Below, in pieces: positions 39,565 to 47,754 of a DNA stretch of 64,000 nucleotides. A program made the position numbers and the translations under genes. Source of the DNA: a virus; IMG/VR virus record IMGVR_UViG_3300025930_000007, positions 124,001-188,000 of that record; one strand, given 5' to 3'. A model generated the notes under the pieces. It did not search any database. It was not told the DNA's origin and was given only the letters and a program-made list of their open reading frames with translations. The first letter of the stretch is position 1; each line of letters opens with the position of its first letter.

Positions 39565-39914
39565 GGGTTTGTTCCCTTGGTTGAATTGTAGTGAACCTCG
39601 CAGGGCAGTTTCTTGACCGGGTTGTTGCTCTTCTCGCAGCTACAAAGCGTCCCGTGGGTGAAGAGCAGTTCCTTGATGAGCGGCTTGATCCCAAGCCCGT
39701 CGTAGCAGGGTTCGCAAACCTGGGCTTCATGATACTGGCCGTCCTTGTCGATCGAGCCGTATCCCCACAGCCCTTCCATCTGCATGTACTCGAAGTTCAT
39801 GTTGCAGTCGTCCCGGGTGGACTTCCCGCACTTGTCGCAGAGAATGTCCTCCCAGTTGTCGGTCGAGTCGTTCCCCTTGAGAACCGTCGTGCCGTCCTTC
39901 TTCGGGATCTTCAA
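39561..39914 (-). CDS. phage zinc-binding family protein, 117 aa
   Basis: TTG 39914 follows GGGGAGAG. CDKCGKST, FEYMQMEGLWGYGSIDKDG and CEPCYDGL match an uncharacterised family frequent in phages and bacteria, with CxxC pairs around a WGY-S core. A further CSC lies near the end. Zinc protein of unknown role. Confidence 0.7.
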   Translation of the reverse strand: MKIPKKDGTTVLKGNDSTDNWEDILCDKCGKSTRDDCNMNFEYMQMEGLWGYGSIDKDGQYHEAQVCEPCYDGLGIKPLIKELLFTHGTLCSCEKSNNPVKKLPCEVHYNSTKGTNP

Positions 39915-40093
39915 GAAACTCTCCCCTGGTAGGGTTTCAGGCTCTCCCCATCCGGATCATGGCGCTTGCGCTCCGCGCGTGTGGGCTCTTGATAGAGCTC
40001 CGCTCCGCAGGCCGTGCACCTCCGGTGCGCTTTGCCATGATGGACCCCGCCGAGCGAGATCCCCGCGAAGAGCCATTTGTGCTTGTGTCTCAT
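39911..40093 (-). CDS. small His/Cys protein, 60 aa
   Basis: ATG 40093. MRHKHKWLFAGISLGG then CTACGAE; basic. One zinc site possible. ATGA overlaps on both sides. Confidence 0.55.
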   Translation of the reverse strand: MRHKHKWLFAGISLGGVHHGKAHRRCTACGAELYQEPTRAERKRHDPDGESLKPYQGRVS

Positions 40094-40371
40094 TCCAGAT
40101 CCTTTCCACCGATCCGGGGCGGCATCTTCTTCATGTCGTGCGTGTCGGAGAGGTCCACCGCCTTCTCCACCCGGCCGTAGATCATCCCGTCCAGGACCTT
40201 CTGGGCATCCTCGCGCTTCTTGAAGTACTCGGATTCCCGCGAGTAGGGCCCGCAGTCGCACTCCGTCCCGATGTAGTAGGCGCAGGTATAGAGCACCTTG
40301 GGGACCAGCTTGACCCCACAGTCCTCGCAAGTCTTGGGCGCCCCGTTGCCGAGCGTTTCGTTAGGGAGCAT
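40090..40371 (-). CDS. Cys-rich protein, 93 aa
   Basis: ATG 40371 after GGAGAGA. CEDCG and CAYYIGTECDCG, then a helix. Two zinc-binding pairs. Function unknown. Confidence 0.6.
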   Translation of the reverse strand: MLPNETLGNGAPKTCEDCGVKLVPKVLYTCAYYIGTECDCGPYSRESEYFKKREDAQKVLDGMIYGRVEKAVDLSDTHDMKKMPPRIGGKDLE

Positions 40372-40618
40372 TCTCTCTCCTGAAATCCTTTTCGCCGTGC
40401 GTCCAGTCCAGCAGTCGGGCCCATTCGTGAAACTCGCAGCGCGTGCAGACCACCGAAGGATCAAGCTCCCCGCCGGCGGCCACCTTGTGATCCAGATGAT
40501 GGAGCGCCTGGCACTTCGGGCAGGACAAGGTCGGACTCGCCTCTCCCACCGTCCACCACCAGGTCGCCGGCGCGCAATCCGGATGCTTCTTGAACAGGAC
40601 ATAAACCCGTTGGTTCAT
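40361..40618 (-). CDS. zinc-ribbon protein, 85 aa
   Basis: ATG 40618 overlaps the preceding stop (ATGA). CPKCQALHHLDH and CTRCEFHEW form a CxxC-CxxC ribbon with extra His. Overlaps the next gene by 11 bases. Confidence 0.6.
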   Translation of the reverse strand: MNQRVYVLFKKHPDCAPATWWWTVGEASPTLSCPKCQALHHLDHKVAAGGELDPSVVCTRCEFHEWARLLDWTHGEKDFRRENAP

Positions 40619-40809
40619 TCCCGGGTCACTCCAGCGCCATTGCACTTCGTGCATATTTGTGGAGGATTGGGGTCGGGGATGTAGCGTCCGGAGATTGACC
40701 CCGAACAGGTGCAGCCCGCATAGCTTACCCCGGGATTCTTTTCGTGGAAGGGGCAGGTATGGTGCGTGACTTCCGACACCATCTTCAGACCTCGCAGATC
40801 GATCATCAT
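40615..40809 (-). CDS. Cys-rich protein, 64 aa
   Basis: ATG 40809 has correct spacing from AAAAGGAG (an ATG at 40815 abuts it). CPFHEK, CTCSG and CTKCNGAG give a zinc site of DnaJ type. Function unknown. Confidence 0.55.
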   Translation of the reverse strand: MMIDLRGLKMVSEVTHHTCPFHEKNPGVSYAGCTCSGSISGRYIPDPNPPQICTKCNGAGVTRE

Positions 40810-40852
40810 GGCCATCTCCTTTTCGAAAAGCACTCGGCCTTCGGCGCCATCC

Positions 40853-41317
40853 TCATGGAGCAGCTTTGACTTCTTCCAGGCGTTCTATCGCCAGGCGGAA
40901 GAGTTCACCGATCTGGTCGTTCGTGATCTGCTTCCTTATCCTCAGGGCCACAAACTCCGGATCGTAGCGGAGCTCGTGCTCCATATGGATCAGCATTCGA
41001 AGGCTGATCTTGCTCCGCTGGGTCCGCCAGTCGCCCGTCACCACCGTCTTCCAGCGCTCGATGTCGGCCTCCAGGATCCTGGGATGCCGGGCGTCCAGGG
41101 CCTCCGTCTCGTCCCGAGGTGCCTCCTCGATCGCCTTCAGCATCTCCTTCACCGCAAGCTCCGCCTTCTCCGCGCGGCAGGAAAGGCAGGGCTCTCCCCT
41201 CTGGATGCTGTACCAGATCACCCAATGGGCGTTGTGCCCGCAGGACAGGAACTCGGGAACTTCTTCCGGCCGCGTCAGGTGGTCGATCGGCCGCCCGCTG
41301 TGCGTTTTTTCAACCAT
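40853..41317 (-). CDS. hypothetical protein, 154 aa
   Basis: CGHNAHW and CLSC near the N-terminus form a possible zinc site; the rest is a long set of charged helices (AELAVKEMLKAIEEAPRDE). No family recognised. Confidence 0.6.
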   Translation of the reverse strand: MVEKTHSGRPIDHLTRPEEVPEFLSCGHNAHWVIWYSIQRGEPCLSCRAEKAELAVKEMLKAIEEAPRDETEALDARHPRILEADIERWKTVVTGDWRTQRSKISLRMLIHMEHELRYDPEFVALRIRKQITNDQIGELFRLAIERLEEVKAAP

Positions 41318-41321
41318 TCAT

Positions 41322-41777
41322 TCACCAATACCGATGATGATCCTTACTGTAGTTCAGACTGTTCCCGTAGAAGGTCTCCAGGTCCGGGATGTCGTCGTCC
41401 GGAGCCACCAGGTCGATCACCGGCTGCTTATCCTTGTCTTGGAAGCGGCAGAGCGTCGACAAATACTTCAGCATCTCGAAGTAGCGGCCGCCGTCGGTGA
41501 TGAACCTCGAATGGTGATCATCCCCTTCCCTTCCCGCGTTGCGGATGATCATCACCGGCTGGCCGTCGAAATAGACTCCTCCCAGGAGCCAGAAGCGCCG
41601 GCCGTCGTAGTCCACGTAGCGGTAGACCTTGATCTGGACCTTCTCGTTCTTCTCAAGATCCAGGCGGTCCCAGACCTGCTCCAGCTCCGGAAGATGCTTG
41701 TAATAGCAGCCCATGAGCACCGAAAGATCCTTCCAGGTGTCTTCGGCGTCCCGGGCGTAGAGATCCGAGGGTTTCAT
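41322..41777 (-). CDS. hypothetical protein, 151 aa
   Basis: N-terminal helix (WKDLSVLMGCYYKHLPELEQ), then a beta-rich half (VYRYVDYDGRRFWLLGGVYF, GQPVMIIRNAG). No catalytic motif. ATG 41777. Function unknown. Confidence 0.6.
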   Translation of the reverse strand: MKPSDLYARDAEDTWKDLSVLMGCYYKHLPELEQVWDRLDLEKNEKVQIKVYRYVDYDGRRFWLLGGVYFDGQPVMIIRNAGREGDDHHSRFITDGGRYFEMLKYLSTLCRFQDKDKQPVIDLVAPDDDIPDLETFYGNSLNYSKDHHRYW

Positions 41778-41822
41778 TGCGAAACCCCAGCTTTCGGCGT
41801 AACTCCAGAGCCCGAAGTTGAT

Positions 41823-41975
41823 CTATGCTTGGAGAGGCTCGAGAGGTCGGGTAATCTTGGTCTCCTCCTTGCGAGCCTTGATGGCCTTCTCGAGGCACTC
41901 GTTGCAGAGAAGGACAATGAAGACCACTTTGAGGAGCTTGCCGCACTCGGCGCAATGGACCGGAGGCTCGAACAT
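41823..41975 (-). CDS. zinc-ribbon mini-protein, 50 aa
   Basis: ATG 41975 after GGAGAGAGAAG. CAECGK and CNEC surround a hydrophobic strand (LLKVVFIVLL); basic C-terminal tail. Flanking gaps of 45 and 81 bases show no other gene. Confidence 0.65.
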   Translation of the reverse strand: MFEPPVHCAECGKLLKVVFIVLLCNECLEKAIKARKEETKITRPLEPLQA

Positions 41976-42056
41976 CTTCTCTCTCCAGGGCACAGGATGC
42001 GAGGTTTAAAGTCCAATCCCGCCCCAAAGTTCCGATCATCCAGAGCCATGAAATCC

Positions 42057-42395
42057 TCAGGCGTTACGCGACTTCTCATTCTTTTCCACTTTCCGCACTT
42101 CCGAGCAGCAACTTGCCAGACATTCGCAGTCCGGAATGGTGCAAAACCGCACCTCCAGCTTGTCGGGAGCATCGATGTGCGGCGACCAGGTCTCGGGCTT
42201 GTGGTTGACATGCCCGCCCAGCTTCCTTTCGCACCACTCGCGGATGTCCCGGATGCCGATGTAGCTCACCCCGCCCACCACAAACTCCGGCAGATGCCCG
42301 CCGGATGCCGGCGCGCAGGGGATGTCCCCATAGGCCTTCTTCACGACCTCGAGGGCTTCGCGGCTGTCCCGGGTGTCATCCAGGTATAGGATCAT
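42057..42395 (-). CDS. glutaredoxin-like fold protein lacking active-site Cys
   Basis: A 112-aa protein. MILYLDDTRDSREALEVVKK and PEFVVGGVSYIGIRDIREW follow the glutaredoxin pattern, but the CxxC position reads DTRD, so redox activity is unlikely. A Cys-rich C-terminal tail (CTIPDCECLASCC) was added. It may be a binding protein. Confidence 0.55.
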   Translation of the reverse strand: MILYLDDTRDSREALEVVKKAYGDIPCAPASGGHLPEFVVGGVSYIGIRDIREWCERKLGGHVNHKPETWSPHIDAPDKLEVRFCTIPDCECLASCCSEVRKVEKNEKSRNA

Positions 42396-42398
42396 GGA

Positions 42399-42560
42399 TC
42401 AAACCTCCAGGACCTCGACCCAGTCCGGCTTCTGCTTCTTCCCGGTCTCGGGACAGAAGTAGGTCGCTTCCTCGATCAGCTTCTCGGAGCCCGCGTGGAT
42501 CAGGTAGGGAAGCATCCCGACCAGCAGCTTCTCGCAATGCGGACACTTGGGCAGCTTCAT
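42399..42560 (-). CDS. zinc-ribbon mini-protein, 53 aa
   Basis: ATG 42560 after GGAGGACAA, overlapping the preceding TGA. CPHC at the start and one later Cys (FCPETGKK). Function unknown. Confidence 0.6.
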   Translation of the reverse strand: MKLPKCPHCEKLLVGMLPYLIHAGSEKLIEEATYFCPETGKKQKPDWVEVLEV

Positions 42561-43168
42561 TTGTCCTCCAGCCTGCGAACACTGCCGAGATCCCGGGCAT
42601 CCCAGGAACTCCCATCCTTGTCGACCTTGATCCAGGGCACCGAAGGATCATCCTTGGCGAAACCGGTGATGGTTCCCTCACAGGACCAGGTCTTTCCGCT
42701 CACCCAGACCCGGTCGCCGATCTTCGGAATCCATTCCACTTTGGGCTTCGGCTTGGGAGGCTCCGCGGGCACCAGCTTGAATCCGATCTTCTCGAGGACC
42801 TGCCAGTCCTCCTCGCTCAAGGGCGGAATGGCCTCCACCGGAAGCCCCATGGCCTTGCGGCAATCCCGCATCGCGATCGGAATCCAGGCCTTCATCGCCT
42901 TCTGCGGATCCGCGGCATGAAGCACCGCATCGAGGGTGCCGTGGACCTCATGAATCACCTTCTTGAGCTCCGCGATCTCCTCCTGGAAGGCTTTCCGCTC
43001 GGCCTCGACCTTGGAGGCGATCCATTCGCGGCCCTGAAGGGTCGGCTTCGCGGCCGATACCTTCACCTCGCGGTCCTTCGCCGCGACGATGGCATGGTTG
43101 TCCACCGCGCATTCATCGGCACCCTGGGCGCCCTTGTAGCAGCCGCAGGTATTGCACCAGTAGTTCAT
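42557..43168 (-). CDS. zinc/coiled-coil/SH3-like protein, 203 aa
   Basis: CNTCGCYK at the N-terminus, a coiled coil (about 48-80), and a C-terminal small barrel (KIGDRVWVSGKTWSCEGTIT, about 150-195). The barrel resembles KOW/SH3-like domains. Possible nucleic-acid-binding protein. ATGA overlap with upstream gene. Confidence 0.6.
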   Translation of the reverse strand: MNYWCNTCGCYKGAQGADECAVDNHAIVAAKDREVKVSAAKPTLQGREWIASKVEAERKAFQEEIAELKKVIHEVHGTLDAVLHAADPQKAMKAWIPIAMRDCRKAMGLPVEAIPPLSEEDWQVLEKIGFKLVPAEPPKPKPKVEWIPKIGDRVWVSGKTWSCEGTITGFAKDDPSVPWIKVDKDGSSWDARDLGSVRRLEDK

Positions 43169-43446
43169 TTGGATTTCTCGGCGGGAAGCACGTAGATGCC
43201 GCCCAGTTCGGTCCCGATCAGAACATAGATCATGGCGCCGGTGTCGGGATCAGTCCGCCGCATGACCAGCCCCGAGCGGATGCCGTTCGACACGGTCCCC
43301 AGATTGGTCCAGGGCCCGGGGTTCACCACGGCATCTTCCCGGGTATGGGGCTTCGCCCTGCTCAGGACGATGGCCGGCACGACGATCAGACTCGTGATGA
43401 TGATGGTGATCACCACGAGCAGGATGGTGCTTCCTGAGATCTTCAT
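43165..43446 (-). CDS. single-pass membrane protein, 93 aa
   Basis: ATG 43446. Membrane helix STILLVVITIIITSLIVVPA (about 5-24), then a soluble strand-rich domain. N-in topology likely. ATGA overlaps with both neighbours. Confidence 0.65.
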   Translation of the reverse strand: MKISGSTILLVVITIIITSLIVVPAIVLSRAKPHTREDAVVNPGPWTNLGTVSNGIRSGLVMRRTDPDTGAMIYVLIGTELGGIYVLPAEKSK

Positions 43447-43607
43447 TTCGAATCCTTCCTTCTGCGAAGCTCGGTGAGCAGGCGATCGACTCCGGAATAC
43501 CACTGCCGCCGCTTCGCCGGAGACTGGAGATCAGGGTCGGTGCAAAGCTCTTTCGAAGCCTTCTTGATCAGCCGCTCGCGCTTCTTGTCATCACCGGCCT
43601 TGCTCAT
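43443..43607 (-). CDS. basic mini-protein, 54 aa
   Basis: ATG 43607 after GGGAGGGGAAGAT; exact ATGA overlaps at both ends. Lys/Arg-rich helices (KKRERLIKKASKEL; RLLTELRRRKDSK). May bind nucleic acid. Confidence 0.6.
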   Translation of the reverse strand: MSKAGDDKKRERLIKKASKELCTDPDLQSPAKRRQWYSGVDRLLTELRRRKDSK

Positions 43608-44026
43608 ATCTTCCCCTCCCGTTTCCAGCGGGCCTCGGTCTCGGCGGCGAGCTTTTCATCGGCCGCCTTCCGCTCAGGACTGCGGTTATCGATGTCGATC
43701 CACATCTGGTGGGGGATGTTCCAGATCATGCCGGGACGCGGAGGACACTTCGGGTTGCGACGGTCGACCGGAGCATCCTTCACCTTCAGGAAGTTCTCAG
43801 CCGAAATTTTTCCGGTGGCATCGCAAGCCACACAGGGAAGCGGACCGCCCCACTGGGCCCAAGGCCAGCTCCCGGAGCCGAAACAACGGGGGCAGATCTT
43901 GTCCGCGCAGCACTCCTGGTCGCACTTCTGCCAAGCCCTGCAGACGGACTCCAGGCAATACCATCCATGAGTCCGATAGTCCTGATTGAGGTATTTCATC
44001 GGACGGCCGCATTTGGGACAGTTCAT
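43604..44026 (-). CDS. Cys-rich DnaJ-like zinc protein, 140 aa
   Basis: Ten or more Cys: CPKCGRPM, CLESVC, CDQECC, CPRCFGSGSW and CVACDATG (the last two like a DnaJ CxxCxGxG pair). The C-terminus is charged and helical. Function unknown. Confidence 0.7.
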   Translation of the reverse strand: MNCPKCGRPMKYLNQDYRTHGWYCLESVCRAWQKCDQECCADKICPRCFGSGSWPWAQWGGPLPCVACDATGKISAENFLKVKDAPVDRRNPKCPPRPGMIWNIPHQMWIDIDNRSPERKAADEKLAAETEARWKREGKI

Positions 44027-44054
44027 GGACGCCGATCTCCTCCCTGGTAAACCA

Positions 44055-44083
44055 GTTCTACCTGTTCCTTTGCGCCTGTTCCA
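44055..44083 (-). promoter_or_regulatory. possible promoter TGGAAC-N17-TAGAAC
   Basis: Minus strand, 29 bases before ATG 44026, followed by CTGGTTTACCAG, a 5-bp-arm inverted repeat that resembles the operator half-site at 2122-2143. Weak match. Confidence 0.4.
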
Positions 44084-44090
44084 GAGTTTT

Positions 44091-44234
44091 CTACGGCCGC
44101 CGAAGGAACCAGATCGAAGCGATCAGGCCTCCGACCACTATCAGGGCCACGACGAACATCGCGACCAGTCCAGTCAAGACTCCGAGACAGCCGGACTTTG
44201 TCGCAAGAAATTGTTGGGCTTCTGGATTCCTCAC
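44091..44234 (-). CDS. 47-aa membrane mini-protein
   Basis: GTG 44234 overlaps the preceding TGA (GTGA). A membrane helix (LGVLTGLVAMFVVALIVVGG) fills the C-terminal half and ends in FLRRP. Function unknown. Confidence 0.6.
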   Translation of the reverse strand: MRNPEAQQFLATKSGCLGVLTGLVAMFVVALIVVGGLIASIWFLRRP

Positions 44235-44527
44235 TCCACTCTCTCCCATTTGTTCGAAGCATGAAGTATCCGGAAGGTAAGCCGGATGTCTCTCTGAGGA
44301 TACACCTGATTTCCAACGCGCTCCTCGATCCAGACCCCGGTCGCATCCTTCTCGGTCTTCACGATCTGGTCGCGCTGGATCTCGGCCAGGGCCTTGGATT
44401 TTGTGATCGAACGGAGATCGACATTCTCGAGGCCCCCTTCGGGGTTCGTTTTCCTCACCCAGACCAGCCAGACCGCGAATTCCTTCCAGTCGCGCAGGGG
44501 CCAGGGCTTGTTTGGATCGAAGGGCAT
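44231..44527 (-). CDS. hypothetical protein, 98 aa
   Basis: Soluble; Trp-rich N-terminus (WPLRDWKEFAVWLVWVRKT) and a strand-rich end. No Cys. Overlaps the downstream gene. Function unknown. Confidence 0.6.
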   Translation of the reverse strand: MPFDPNKPWPLRDWKEFAVWLVWVRKTNPEGGLENVDLRSITKSKALAEIQRDQIVKTEKDATGVWIEERVGNQVYPQRDIRLTFRILHASNKWERVE

Positions 44528-44529
44528 CT

Positions 44530-44730
44530 TTACTTCCCGAATCCAATGGCCATCAAAAGATCACGTCCTATCTCCGATACCCCGCCCATGAGCGTCGCAT
44601 CATGCCTCTGGGGTTTCGTCCATTGGGACCGCTCCATGATGAGCGCCCACCAGAAGATTTCGTAGCAGAAGTAGTAGATCCCCAGGAGCAGGACCAGAGG
44701 GAAGATCAGGACTTTGATCGTATTCTTCAT
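44530..44730 (-). CDS. membrane protein, 66 aa
   Basis: An N-terminal membrane helix (VLIFPLVLLLGIYYFCYEIF, about 7-26) followed by a short soluble tail. Two bases after the preceding stop region. Function unknown. Confidence 0.6.
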   Translation of the reverse strand: MKNTIKVLIFPLVLLLGIYYFCYEIFWWALIMERSQWTKPQRHDATLMGGVSEIGRDLLMAIGFGK

Positions 44731-44731
44731 C

Positions 44732-45058
44732 TCAAATGTCCTTTTCGTAGCCGTCCAGGACCTTCTGCATCTCCGTGACCCGGTCGAGAGCCATGATGGC
44801 GCTCTTCACGTCGTCCGACTTACCCTTGATCGTGAAGACCAGGGCTGTTGAATGCAATACCACCTTCATCTCGTCGATCAGGCTCGAGAGGTCGGAAAGC
44901 CGGTTCCGGATCACCCGTCGCTGGCCCCGAAGCAGGTCCTCGAGGTCGAAGGTATGCCCTAGCCGACAGGCGATGATCTTCCCGGGTTTCGGGTTCTCCT
45001 TGAGCGGAGCGTTCCCGCAGATCGGGCAGCTCAGGATTCCCAGCTTCTCGATGGTCAT
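44732..45058 (-). CDS. zinc-ribbon protein with helical tail, 108 aa
   Basis: CPICGN (about 11), then CRLGH (about 31), and a helical bundle. The CxxC-CxxxH pattern may bind zinc. ATGA overlap with upstream gene. Confidence 0.6.
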   Translation of the reverse strand: MTIEKLGILSCPICGNAPLKENPKPGKIIACRLGHTFDLEDLLRGQRRVIRNRLSDLSSLIDEMKVVLHSTALVFTIKGKSDDVKSAIMALDRVTEMQKVLDGYEKDI

Positions 45059-45264
45059 GGTTGAGTTTTCGGAGTCCCATGCGAAGGCATCGGAGTCGGA
45101 ATCGGCTTCTTGGGAGCCCGAATCCTGAGCATCGCCTCGGCCATCTCGTCGGCCAGTTCGGCAACCTTATCAATCTGGAGTCGGCCATCCTTCCAGATCA
45201 TGTAGGGGTCTCCCGCCAGAAGCCCCTGCATCGCCGCCTTGGCCAGTTCGTCTCTGTCGCTCAT
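45055..45264 (-). CDS. hypothetical protein, 69 aa
   Basis: ATG 45264 preferred by spacing from GAGGTGG; ATG 45270 is the alternative. Helical (DKVAELADEMAEAMLRI) with Pro-rich tail. No Cys. Confidence 0.5.
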   Translation of the reverse strand: MSDRDELAKAAMQGLLAGDPYMIWKDGRLQIDKVAELADEMAEAMLRIRAPKKPIPTPMPSHGTPKTQP

Positions 45265-45309
45265 CACCATCCACCTCGGAAAAATCTCGCGCGGCGCTCC
45301 GCGCAATGT

Positions 45310-45498
45310 TTAAGAGGTCACCTGCCTCATCGACTCCAAGACCTCGATCTTCCAGACCAGCAGCATCCGCCGGCAGCCGTCGCAGGCCGTGATCTTCTCG
45401 GGCTCGTCGCGCATGATCCGGAAGCAGTCCTGGGCGAGCGGACAGGTCAGCGCGTGCGTGAGCGCTTCGCGCAGCAGCTCGTTCCGAGATTCGCTCAT
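45310..45498 (-). CDS. Cys-containing protein, 62 aa
   Basis: Helical; CPLAQDC and CDGC. ATG 45498 directly follows a TGA. Zinc site possible. Confidence 0.55.
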   Translation of the reverse strand: MSESRNELLREALTHALTCPLAQDCFRIMRDEPEKITACDGCRRMLLVWKIEVLESMRQVTS

Positions 45499-45675
45499 TC
45501 ACTCAGTCCTTAAACAGCGGCAGCAGGCATCTTCATGACCTTCCCAGTGGAAGCCGCACTGCTCATGGCCCCAAATGGCGCAAGCCAGATGCCTCCACCA
45601 GCGGACCTTCTTGGGCTGGATGCACTTGCGGATCGGATGGGGATATTGCGGAGGCCCGAGCTTCTCGGTCTTCAT
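45499..45675 (-). CDS. Cys/His-rich mini-protein, 58 aa
   Basis: ATG 45675. Cys and His in the C-terminal half (CGFHWEGHEDACCRC). Its TGA abuts the next ATG and its start overlaps nothing. Function unknown. Confidence 0.55.
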   Translation of the reverse strand: MKTEKLGPPQYPHPIRKCIQPKKVRWWRHLACAIWGHEQCGFHWEGHEDACCRCLRTE

Positions 45676-45983
45676 GCTTTCCCTTCACCTCCGCGGATCC
45701 GTTTGGCGATGTTCCTCTTGGCGAGCCTGACCGTGGCCCGAAGCGCCTCCTCCATCCCCACCCGGTTGACGGCCTCGATATTCTCCGGAGGCATCGGGCC
45801 TTCCAGTTCCGGCTCGCTCTCCGCGACCTGGGCCGCCCATTCCCGAGCCAGGTCCCCGTTCGCGTTCGCCAGCGCCATCGCCCGGTTCAGGATCTTCATG
45901 GGATCGGGCCTCGACTCGTAGGAGAGGCCGATGATCTCCAGGCACAGGTCCTTGATCGTGGTCTTGATCTCTTCGGTCTTCAT
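45672..45983 (-). CDS. hypothetical protein, 103 aa
   Basis: ATG 45983 overlaps the preceding TGA. Long helices (KTTIKDLCLEIIGLSYES; ATVRLAKRNIAKRIRGG). No motif recognised. Confidence 0.55.
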   Translation of the reverse strand: MKTEEIKTTIKDLCLEIIGLSYESRPDPMKILNRAMALANANGDLAREWAAQVAESEPELEGPMPPENIEAVNRVGMEEALRATVRLAKRNIAKRIRGGEGKA

Positions 45984-46111
45984 CACTTTCCCTTCCTGTT
46001 CTGGATCACCCCGCAGCGCTTGCAGCGGCGCCGCTGGTAGCTGTCGTAGCCGCTCGAGAGCCATCTCCAGGCCCACCACGAGTGACGGCGATGCTCATTG
46101 GTGCAGGGCAT
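45983..46111 (-). CDS. 42-aa basic mini-protein
   Basis: ATG 46111 directly after a TAG; stop overlaps next start (TGATG). Trp/Arg-rich with RCKRCGV at the end. Perhaps a half zinc ribbon. Confidence 0.5.
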   Translation of the reverse strand: MPCTNEHRRHSWWAWRWLSSGYDSYQRRRCKRCGVIQNRKGK

Positions 46112-46273
46112 CTACTCCCCCTCTTTCTTCAGGAATTCCCCGCGCTGCCAGCGCCGGAGGAGCTGCTGAGCGTCGTAGCGGATGGCCGCCGGATACTCCT
46201 CGGAATCCACGACCTTCATCAGGATTTCCATCGCCTCGTCGAGCGCGGAACTCAGCTTGTCTTCGCGATTCAT
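46112..46273 (-). CDS. helical mini-protein, 53 aa
   Basis: ATG 46273 overlaps the preceding TGA. Two amphipathic helices (LDEAMEILMKVVDSEEY; AQQLLRRWQRGEFLKK). No Cys. Confidence 0.55.
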   Translation of the reverse strand: MNREDKLSSALDEAMEILMKVVDSEEYPAAIRYDAQQLLRRWQRGEFLKKEGE

Positions 46274-46410
46274 GTTTCACCCATCTCCTTCCGGGCCTTT
46301 CTCCTGGCCCACCTGTTGTGCCGGCGCTTCCAGTCCCGGGGGAAGCTGTTGCAGCAGAGGCACCATGGATACAGCTTCCGATGCAACGTCGCGCGGGTCG
46401 GTCGCTTCAT
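46270..46410 (-). CDS. basic mini-protein, 46 aa
   Basis: ATG 46410 overlaps the preceding stop (ATGA). Arg-rich with CLCC in the middle. May bind nucleic acid. Confidence 0.55.
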   Translation of the reverse strand: MKRPTRATLHRKLYPWCLCCNSFPRDWKRRHNRWARRKARKEMGET

Positions 46411-46913
46411 GGACACCTGGAACAGATCCAGCCCTTGTCGGTCATGCGGAACGAGCGGCTCATGCTGGCATATTCCTTCAGTTCCGCGTTGCCGTCGAAC
46501 TTGCAGGCCGCGCAGACCCTGTCGGCATGCTGCGGATTATCGCACCAGTCCGGACAGTTTTTCCCAGTCAGGACCTCGTGCGCGAGCTTCCCCGAAGCCG
46601 AGAGCGCGTCGACGGCCAGCTTCTCAATGGCGTCGAAGGCGAAGCGCGTTTCCTTCCGGTAGCGATCGTCATCGTAAGGGTATGGACCGCGGCCCTCTGA
46701 GATCCAGCGACGACCCTTGACTTCCTGACAGATCGCCGCGAGGGCTGATCCAAGACCGGTCTTGTCCCGATCCAGGGCAGCCTCGAGCTTCTTGATGCGC
46801 TCGTCCGCCAGCTTGCCGGCCTCGTTCACCAGGCGGAAGGTTTCCTTCCACTGATCCTTCTGGAGATCGAAGCCGACCCGGTTCACCAGGTCGCCGAACT
46901 CTTCTTCATTCAT
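46407..46913 (-). CDS. Cys-containing protein, 168 aa
   Basis: ATG 46913. N-terminal helices, then CPDWCDNPQHADRVCAAC and a final CSRC: a zinc site at the C-terminus. No family recognised. Overlaps the upstream gene by eight bases. Confidence 0.6.
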   Translation of the reverse strand: MNEEEFGDLVNRVGFDLQKDQWKETFRLVNEAGKLADERIKKLEAALDRDKTGLGSALAAICQEVKGRRWISEGRGPYPYDDDRYRKETRFAFDAIEKLAVDALSASGKLAHEVLTGKNCPDWCDNPQHADRVCAACKFDGNAELKEYASMSRSFRMTDKGWICSRCP

Positions 46914-47370
46914 TTCCCACTCGAACCTTCTTTTTCCCAGCCTCGATGGCCTTCGCTCGAGACTTGCTGACCCGCTGCTCCTCCTCATAAACCGATTCGA
47001 GGAAGATGTCCTTCATGACGACGCTGCCGATATTGTGGCGATGAACCAGCTCGAGAACCTCCCCAGCCACGCCCTTTTCACGGAGCATCTCGGCGATGAC
47101 CTCGTTGGCATCCTTAGCCATCTTGCGCTCGGCCGCCTCCTTCTCGTCGCATGTACGGCCCCTCTGATGAGGACCTTCGCAGATCTCTCCGTCGAAGGTC
47201 TCCCGTTCGTGGGCTTCCAGGCAGTCGTCATGCATCCGCCAGTTCTGGAATTCGCCCTCCCATTCGCCCACGTACTTGAAGTGGCGCTCGCCGATCGCAA
47301 TGTCATCGTTACAGTAAATGCAGCGATGCACCTTCTTGGCGACCGGATGCTCTCCCACGCCGAAGCTCAT
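46906..47370 (-). CDS. zinc-finger and helical protein, 154 aa
   Basis: CIYCNDDIAIGERHF and WRMHDDCLEAH at the N-terminal half resemble an HNH-like or treble-clef zinc site (CxxC with H and C/H). The C-terminus is a basic helix. No HNH catalytic motif found. Confidence 0.6.
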   Translation of the reverse strand: MSFGVGEHPVAKKVHRCIYCNDDIAIGERHFKYVGEWEGEFQNWRMHDDCLEAHERETFDGEICEGPHQRGRTCDEKEAAERKMAKDANEVIAEMLREKGVAGEVLELVHRHNIGSVVMKDIFLESVYEEEQRVSKSRAKAIEAGKKKVRVGNE

Positions 47371-47382
47371 GATGCACCTCGA

Positions 47383-47754
47383 TCAGACGCTCATCCACTT
47401 CACGCCGGCGCCCAGGTGCTCGACGTCGCCGCGGCGGTGCAGATGGGCTTCATCCTTCTCGCAAGCCAGCTTCCCGAGGGTGGAATGCGTGTAGGTGGAG
47501 GGACACTTCCGCTTCATCCCATCAGCCAGAGCCCAGGCCTTTTCGATGATGTCCTTCCGCTTTTCGACGTGCGGAGGAAGGAGCAGGGCGGCGATCTTGG
47601 CGAGGCGATCCTTCAACTCCACGTTCTCAGCCTCGGCGGTCTTGATGTAGTGCATGGCGTAGTGCCGCATCGGGCCGGAAACCTCGTCTTCGCTTGTGAC
47701 CAGCCAGTCCATGACGACTTCACGGATGCGTCGGTCGTTGTCTGCCTCATTCAT
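47383..47754 (-). CDS. hypothetical protein, 123 aa
   Basis: ATG 47754 overlaps the preceding TGA. Helical N-terminal half; a Cys/His stretch near the end (CPSTYTH, CEKDEAHLH). Function unknown. Confidence 0.6.
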   Translation of the reverse strand: MNEADNDRRIREVVMDWLVTSEDEVSGPMRHYAMHYIKTAEAENVELKDRLAKIAALLLPPHVEKRKDIIEKAWALADGMKRKCPSTYTHSTLGKLACEKDEAHLHRRGDVEHLGAGVKWMSV

